A stretch of 59,358 nucleotides of DNA. Origin: Bacteroidota bacterium (GTDB taxonomy: Bacteria > Bacteroidota > Bacteroidia > Bacteroidales > Prolixibacteraceae). The notes under the pieces are model-generated. The model was not told the origin of the DNA. It worked only from the letters and a program-made list of their open reading frames with translations, and searched no databases. This document shows positions 45,601 to 54,600 of this stretch, in pieces. Position 1 is the stretch's first letter; each line of letters opens with the position of its first letter. The translations under genes and the position numbers were made by a program. The stretch spans positions 1-59,358 of the forward strand of contig JAUYMU010000131.1 of assembly GCA_030698405.1 (NCBI GenBank), given 5' to 3'.

Positions 45601-48600
45601 TTCAAGCATACAGGGCAACACTGTTTCAGGAATCTCCTTGTCAACCACCAGTGGTTCAACCACTTTGCCCGGTATTTTTTCAGGTATTTCAGTTCTTGCC
45701 GGGAACGTGAACATCGGAACCACCAGCGGCAATACCATCGGCGCTACTACGGGGACTTCGACCATCAGTATTACATCCACAACATCCCTTGGTTTAATTA
45801 CGGGAATATATGCCACATCACCAAATACGGTAACCATCCAAAACAATCATATTGGCAGTATCAGTACAGGGGGTACAGCTACTATAGGATATTTTTTCCG
45901 GGGCATTCATACCGCAGGCGGGGGGCAGCATACCATCGCCGGTAATACCATCGGAAGCACAAGCACTGCCAATTCCATATCAATCGGAACCAATGGGGTG
46001 ACCACCACACCCGTTTGCACCTTTATAGGAATAAGCAATGCTGCCACAGGGAGCGTTGCCATTTCGGGCAATAGCGTAGTTAATGCAAGCACATACGGAA
46101 CAGGGGCATCGGTGGTAAACGCCATACAAAATACAGGTGTGGCCAATACGGTTACCATCCATAATAATACGGTTATTGGCATTACCCTTTCGGGAACCGG
46201 CGCCCTGACTGCCATTATTAACTCAGCAGCAGCAACCAATTTAAACATTACCAACAATGAAATCAGAAACCTTGTACGAAGCGCCACAACAGGTTTAACT
46301 CCGGTTATTTCCAACACAGGTGTGGTACTATCAACAATCAACATCAACCACAATAAGCTGGGAAGTGTTGATGGCGGGCTGATTACCTTTACCAATGCTG
46401 TAGGTACCGTATCCACACTCACTGTAATTAGCAATACAACAGGTGCAGCCAGTTGCGAACTCTCAATTCAGAACAACGACATTCGCGGAATCACCTATTC
46501 GGTTGCCAGCGCCAATGACCATACCTATTTCCTTAATTCTGCCGCAACACTCAATCAAAATATCAGTAACAATACCTTCACAAACCTGAGTGTAAATACA
46601 ACGGGAGCTATCATTTTCATTTCAAACAGCGTGGTGATGCCTGCCAACGGTGTTCAGGACGTCAATACTAACAGTATATCCGGCACCTTTACCCGAGTTC
46701 CTGCCTCGGGTGCCATCACCTTGTTCACCAGTATCGCTGCCACCAATAATTCGGGTGTAATGGTGAACCATAAAAACAATAATTTTTCTAACATAACCGT
46801 CAGCGGTGCTGCTACTGTAGCCGGATGGGTGAATACAGATGCAGGGTCGGGTATGGCAACAAAAATCATCGAAGGCAACACTTTCAGTAACTGGACGGGC
46901 GGAACCGGAGCGATCACAGCACTCAATGTGAACATCACCAGCCCAAACAACGCAACAAGAGGCAATAATATCAACACCATCAGCAGTGCCGGAAGCATTA
47001 CTGCTATTACAACCGCTGCCGGTAACGACAATATTGTTTCCAATACCATTCACACCCTGATTTCAACAGGAACCTTAGCCACCATAGTAAATGGTATTGC
47101 TATTGGAGCAGGTGGCACTAAAAAGAATGTAAGCGGAAACACCATCTATAATCTGCAGGCCAACAATATCTCTACGGGCAGCGTGAGCGGGATTGCTGTT
47201 TCCGGAGGCATGTCAAACTTTGTTTACAACAATAAGATTTACAATCTTTCATCAGGCAGCAACGCAATTACTACCGGTAGCATCAATGGCATATTAGTGT
47301 CGGGTGCTGTGGTAGATATGACCACTACTATTTACAATAACCGGATAGCTGATTTGAAAGCTACTGCTGCAAGCGCTGTGAATCCCGTTATTGGCATCAG
47401 CATTAGTAGTGCCGGCTTGAGATCATCTGCAAATATTTATTTTAACACGGTGTATCTGAATGCCGCGGCAGCTTCCGGAGCTGATTTTGGTTCTTCGGGC
47501 ATCTTCCATACTGCCAGCGCAATTGCCACAACAGCAGGGCTGAATTTGCGCAACAATATTATTGTAAACATTTCCGAACCCAAAGGAACCGGAACAACTG
47601 CAGCTTTTCGCAGAAGCGCCGGCACGGCCAATATGCTGAACAATTATGCCACAACCTCCAATAACAATTTATTCTATGCAGGATTGCCGGGTGCTGCTAA
47701 CCTGATTTACACTGATGGAACCGGCACGGCCCAAACAATGGAGGAGTATAAAGCCGGCAATTTTACAGCTGGAACCATTGCTCCGCGCGATCAGGCAAGT
47801 ATTACCGAAAATCCTCATTTCAAGAGTATAGATGGTGCGCATCCTGATTTTATGAAAATAAGCTCTTTACACGTTACTTTTATTGAAAGCGGTGCTGCCA
47901 ATATTGCAGGAATTACAACCGATTTTGAAGGGGATATCCGAGCAGGTAACCCCGGATATCCGGCTCAGCTAAATGGCTTTGGAACCGCACCCGATATCGG
48001 GGCTGATGAATTCGACGGGTTTAGACCACGTGTGGTGGTGAGCGGGGCACATGCCGGCAGCAACAACAATTTTGAAAACCTGGCCGGCGCCTTTGCAGCC
48101 ATTAATCTATTCGATCAAACAGGTAAAGATATTTTTGTTTCAATACTCGAAAGTACGGATGAACCAGGAACTGCTTCATTGGCCAACGGCGCGTGGAACT
48201 CCCTGAAGGTGTTCCCGACTGCTGCCGGACGAACAATTTCAGGTAATGTTGGCGGAGCGCCACTTATCGAACTCAATGGCGCCGATAATATGATTATTGA
48301 TGGAAGGGTGAACCAAACAGGTACAACCAGAAGTTTGTCCATTGTAAATACCAGTACCTCAGGAGCCGGCACTTCAACCATTCGGTTTGTAAATTCTGCC
48401 GAAAACAACATCCTGAAGTATTGCTTCATCAGAGGTTCTTCGCAAAGTATTGCAGACGGGATTGCTACCTTTTCAACTTCCGCATCGGGAAATGGGAACG
48501 ACAATAACGTGATTGAATTTTGTAACATTACCAACGCAGGAGGCAACAGGTCAGTGAATGGGATTTATTCGCTGGGTAGCGCTGCTTCAGAAAACAGTGG

Positions 48601-51600
48601 TAATATTATCCGCAACAATAATATTTTCGATTTTCTTAATCCAAACGTTTCATCCAACGGTATTGCTTTAGGTAACTATTCAACCGATTGGTCAATCACT
48701 GCCAATAGTTTTTATGAAACCACCTCGCTTGAACCGGTAACCGGAACCTTTAATTATAGCGCGCTCAGAATTGATAACACCTCAGGAAACAACTTTACCA
48801 TCACCGGTAATTTCATTGGCGGCAAGGCGGCGTCCTGCGGTGGAGATGCCTGGACAGTGGATGCTGCAACCAACCATAGTTTTAAGGCTATTTATCTCAA
48901 TGTAGGTACAAGTACCGCCAGCTCAGTTCAAAACAACACCATCCGCAACTGGAATTACAGCACGGCAAGTGCCACACCCTGGCGCGCCATTGAAGTGAGT
49001 GCAGGGACTGTAAACATCGGTACGCTTACCGGAAATACAATAGGATCCACCACAGGCAACGGCTCAATTATTGTTACCAGTGCAGCAAATGCACATTCAT
49101 ACGCAATTTATATTGGCAGTGCGGGAAATATCAGCATTGCAAAAAACAACATCGGATCACTCAATCTTATCGGTTCCGAAACGGATTATGCGCATAGCTT
49201 CACGGCAATCTACAAATCTGCTGTTGCCGGAACGATTATTATTAGCAACAATACCATCGGAAGCTCAACCACCACCAACAGCATTTATGCAGGATCAACA
49301 GCTAACGCATCAGCAGCCGGACAGCATGTAAGCGGCATTCACACCGAATCTTTCGGATCAGTAGCAATTACGCAAAATACCCTTTCCAATCTGGGTAATG
49401 CCTACAACGGAACCAATAATTCGCGCACAAGAGGCATTCACACAACAGCCGGCACTTCATCCATTACCAGAAATACAGTTCGCTACCTGTCAGGTGCGGC
49501 GCAAGGCACCGGATTCGGGGCGGTGATTGCCATTGAACTCAACGGAACCGACGGGGCAAACACTGTTGCTGATAACGGCATCAACTTTATATCTTCAACC
49601 GGCTCCGGATTTTCAGGTTACATTGCCGGCATCTGGTTCGCAGGAAACACCGGAACCAATGTGGTAACAAGAAACCTGATCCGCAATTTGTCGGTAAATT
49701 CAGCAACTACCAATGCCAGCATTTTTGGCATCAGGATAGCTTCGGGGGCAACTACCTATTCAAACAACATCATCAGCCTTGGCGGAAATACCTCAACAAC
49801 GCTCTACGGGTTTTTTGAAACAGGAGCGGCCTCAAACAACAACAACCTGTATTTCAACACGGTATATATTGGAGGTAGCCTGGGCTCAGGGATTACAAAT
49901 AAGTCTTATGCTTTCTTTAGCGATGCGGCCAACAATGTACGCGATATCAGGAACAATATTTTTGCCAATTTCCGTTCAACAACCGGCGGTTCAAGCCTGC
50001 ATTATGCAGCTTACTTCAACTATTCTACATCCACCAACCTCACACTCGATTATAATAATTACTACGCACCTGGAACCGGCGGTGTAGCAGGATATTATAA
50101 CAGCGCCAATCAAACCGTCTTACCCCTTGTTCCTTCAAATGATGCCAACAGCACCATTGCCGATCCACTATTTGTAAATGCCGGTGGCAGCAATGCCGAT
50201 GATTATAAACTTTCAGCTGCCATTGATGGTGTTTTTGGGACAGGAATCGTGATTGATTACGGACAAACAGCGCGGGGTACTCCGCCCAATGCGGGAGCAT
50301 GGGAATTCAACACCAACAGGTGGATGGGGAATGTGAGCACTGATTTTGCCAATCCCGGCAACTGGACCTCAGGAGCTGTGCCTATTGAAGGCGTTCCTAT
50401 CGTTTTTGCCATTGCTCCCGACAGGGACTGTGTGCTTGATCAGGATCGTGTGGTGGGCAACATCATCAATAATCAGAGTGAAAAGAAATTTGTAATCAAT
50501 AGCCATAAGCTATCCATCACCGGCGGGCTTTTATTTACCGGCGGCGCACAAATCGATGCAGGCACAGCTTACTCAACCCTGATTTTTGCCGGAGAAGAGG
50601 AAGCCCAGGTGATACCCGATGGAGCTTTTGTAAACAACCTGATCCCTAACCTGACCATTAATAATGAATATGGCGTTATTACGCAAAGTGATTTGACCAT
50701 AAGCGGAACATTGAATCTCTTAAGTGCAAACCCCTCAGCAACGCTGGGCTGCCTTCATACAGGGACTAAAGTGATTACCCTCGGCGCCGATGCTGTTACC
50801 ATTGGCGATGGCGATGTAACAGGTATTGTGAAACGAACTACGATAGTGGCCGATAAAACCTATACTTTCGGGAATAAAAATGCGAAAATATATTTCCCTG
50901 CCATCGGAACACTCCCATCGGAGATCAGCGTAAAGATGACTATTGGTGCGGCTCCAAGTTGGGAAACCGGCGCTGTAAAAAGGGTTTATGATATTATTCA
51001 AACCGGAGCGAACCCGCTTGACCCTACGGCGGCAACCATCTTTTCCGCCTATCTCGATTCGGAGTTAAATGGCAATGATGAAGAAAAATTAGTGAACTGG
51101 TCATACAGGTTTATTAATTCTCAATTGTTTGAACATGGCCGGGCCAGCTATGATCCCGAAGAAAACTGGATAAAGCTAACCAATATCAATATGGCCTTTT
51201 TTCCATCTGCTTTTGGTCAACTTGAGATTGGTATTGATGAAGGGGTGGTTGAGACACTCACCTGGAACGGATCGGTAAGTACTTCATGGACTACAGTTCA
51301 AAACTGGACCCCGATGGGTGCTCCATCCGACTATGTCAATATAATTATACCCGACGCTGCAACCACTTCCAACGATCCTGTTCTTCCGATTGAAACCACC
51401 ATCAAAACCCTGAAGCTGGAAAGTGGCGCCATTTTGAATTCAATAGCAAATGCACAGGCGTCAATCATTGGTGGCGAAGGCGCCTGGGAAAACGAAGGCG
51501 GCACCTTTAACCCCGGAACAAGCAATAACGTAACTTTCAAAAGTGATCAGGCAACTATTTCCGGTTCAACCGATTTTAATAATGTAACCATTGGTAACGG

Positions 51601-54600
51601 CGCAATCTTATGGATGAAGAACGCGAGCGCCATGAGGATTTCAGGGTCAGTAAGCAACAATGGGACATGGCGGCCTGTTATTTTAGGATCAACCACTGTT
51701 GAATACAATGGTGGCAACCAGGTAGTGGTTGTTCCCAACCCCGCATCAAACCGTTATTCAACTTTGATCCTCAGTGGCACTGGGACTAAAACAATGCCTT
51801 CAACTACCTTATCAATGATGGGCGATTTCATTTTGTCGGGAACCGTAAATGTTACCGCTTTGAACAACCTGGTGGTGGTTGGTTCATTTTCAATCGGGGC
51901 AGATGCTTCATTTAACAGCGGTTCAAAAAATCTCGCTATCGGAGGCAACTTCACCCATGATGGAGGTTTCAACTCCACCGGAAGCGCCATCACCTTCAAC
52001 GGCTTCACCCCACAAACTATTTCAGGCAGCGCTTCTTTAACAGTATTTGAACACCTGACCATCCTCAACGATCAGGGTGTAACGAGCAGTAAGGATATAA
52101 CTGTTAATGGAAACCTGGATTTGCAAAGCGTAAACCCTGATGATTTTAAAGGTTGCCTCGATATGGGCATAAGAACACTTTCGCTGGGCGCTACAACCCT
52201 TACAACCGGCCCCGGTGATGTTACTGGGATAGTGAAACGTGTGCATGTTTTTGAAAGCGGTCAGACCTATACCTTTGGCAACAGTTTCACTTCGGTGACC
52301 TTTAGGGAATGCGGTACAAAACCAACCGAAATAAGCATCAAAACTACGATTGGAAATGCTCCGGGCTGGAAAACAACCGCCATCAAAAGGTATTTCGATT
52401 TTGCTCAAACCGGTGGCAACAATTGCTTTGTGGATGTCAGCGTGAATTATCTGGAATCAGAACTGAACAACGCCGTGGAGGATGAACTTGTGTACTGGGG
52501 CGCCTTTGGATTTCCAACACCCCAGACTGTGGAATGGGGCCGTTCGGAAATTGATACAACAGATCGTTGGTTACTACTCAGAGGCGTCCCGATTGCTTTA
52601 TGGCCGTCAGGTATTGGCCAGATGGAAATTACACTGGCTGAAACCGAACATCCCATTCTAACATGGAATGGTTCGCAAAGCACAAACTGGGAAAATGCTT
52701 ATAACTGGACACCTGTTGGGTTTCCGACCAAATTTACAAGGCTTATCATTCCCAATGCATCAACAACTGACTATGATCCAATCTTGCCTTTATTGGCAAT
52801 GGCAGATGAGTTTCTGATAGAAACCGGCGGTGTATTGAATGCAAGCGCTTATTGTGAGTTTCAATTGTTTAACCATAACGGAGGTTTTGCATGGGAAAAC
52901 CATGGTGCTTTCAATGCATTAAACAGTACTGTTGTCTTTATTAAAGATGGCGGAAATGTGGCTGGTGAAACAAATTTCTATAATGTAACCGTTATGCCGG
53001 ATGTTGAATTGACACCTCAGGCTGGTTGTGTCATGCGAATAGCCGGAGAGTTGGTTAACGATGGTATTTTTAATGCGACACGCTATAACAACACCTTTGA
53101 ATACAATGGCTCAACACAAACGGTGGCCATGCCTAATGGAGCCACTTCCGGTTACCATAGCCTGATACTCAGCGGCAGCGATGTTAAAACCATGCCTGAT
53201 GAGGGTATGAATATTTATGGTAATTTCTCTTTGGCCGGAACCGCAAATGTTACCGCACTGGATAATCTTAACATCAGCGGATCTCTTTCGGTTGGAAGCA
53301 ATGCCACATTCAATACCGGTGGACATTACCTGACCCTTGGTGGCGATTTTACACACGACGGTGTGTTTGATGCCAGCCAGTCAATTGTTGAATTGGTTGG
53401 TACAGCAGCGCAATTAATTAATGGCAGTGCATCTTCCACTATTTTCAGAGAATTGTTAATTCACCAACTTCATGGCGTTGTTAGCAACAAGGATATTACA
53501 GTTAACAACCAGTTGTGCTTGCATAATACCAACCCGGGCGCAGCAATTCCGGTGCTCAATATGACCGGTTACACACTTGATTTGGGCCCTTTGGCCTCCG
53601 TGATTGGAAATGGCGATGCAACAGGAATTGTAAGACGAAAAACAATTGAAAGAAATAGAACCTATGCTTTCGGAAACAAAAATGCCAGCATTACATTTAA
53701 TGATGCCGGAACCCTTCCCACCGAAATGAGCGTGCGGATAAGCATAGGAACGGCGTCTGCATGGAGGACTGGCGCTATCTGGCGTGTGTATGAAATTATT
53801 CAAACGGGTGCCGATGCAGGTAACCCAACTCAGGCAACCATCCGCTCAACCTATCTCGATTCGGAACTCAACGGGAATAATGAAGAAAGGCTCGTGAACT
53901 GGTCGTATCGTAATCCACCCGGCGTGTTGAACGAACATGGTCGTTCGGTTCACAATGCAACCGAAAACTGGCTCGAACTGACCAATATCAACATGGCTTT
54001 CTTCCCATCCTCATTTGGAATTTTGTATATTACACTTGATGAGTCTGAAATTGAAAACCTCACCTGGAATGGGTCGGTGAGCAGTTCGTGGACTACCGTT
54101 GAAAACTGGACGCCCAACGGGACACCTTCTTCCTTTGTGAATGTGACAATTCCCGATGCTGCAACAACTACTTTTAACCCCACCCTTAACTTCCATTCCG
54201 AAGTAAAAACTCTTACTATTCAGTCTGGCGGGGTACTGAACACAACAGCAGCGAGTGATTTTAATATTTACGGCGGCACTGGTGCCTGGAACAACAGCGG
54301 TACTTTTAATGGAGTCAACACCAATGTGATTTTTAATCATACCCAGGCAACCATAGCGGGCACAACAAATTTCCACAACCTGACAATAGCCTCTGGCGCA
54401 GTCCTTACACCACAAACCGGCAACTTCATTGGCATAGCCGGAAGTTTAAACAACAGTGGAACTTTGGATGCTGCTGCCAACAGCAATACTATTGAATACA
54501 ATGGAACCAACCAAACTGTGATCGTTCCAAACGGCTCAACGTCCGGGTACCACAGTCTTACGCTCAGCGGAAGCGGAATTAAAACAATGCCCTCAGCAGC

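Noticed and set aside
45907-46434. Long open frames on the minus strand inside the giant gene (also 42811-43191, 48115-48546 and others)
   Set aside because: They are antisense to a continuous 5,699-codon frame and reflect its Thr/Asn/Gly-rich repeats; none has a recognisable domain or a promoter.
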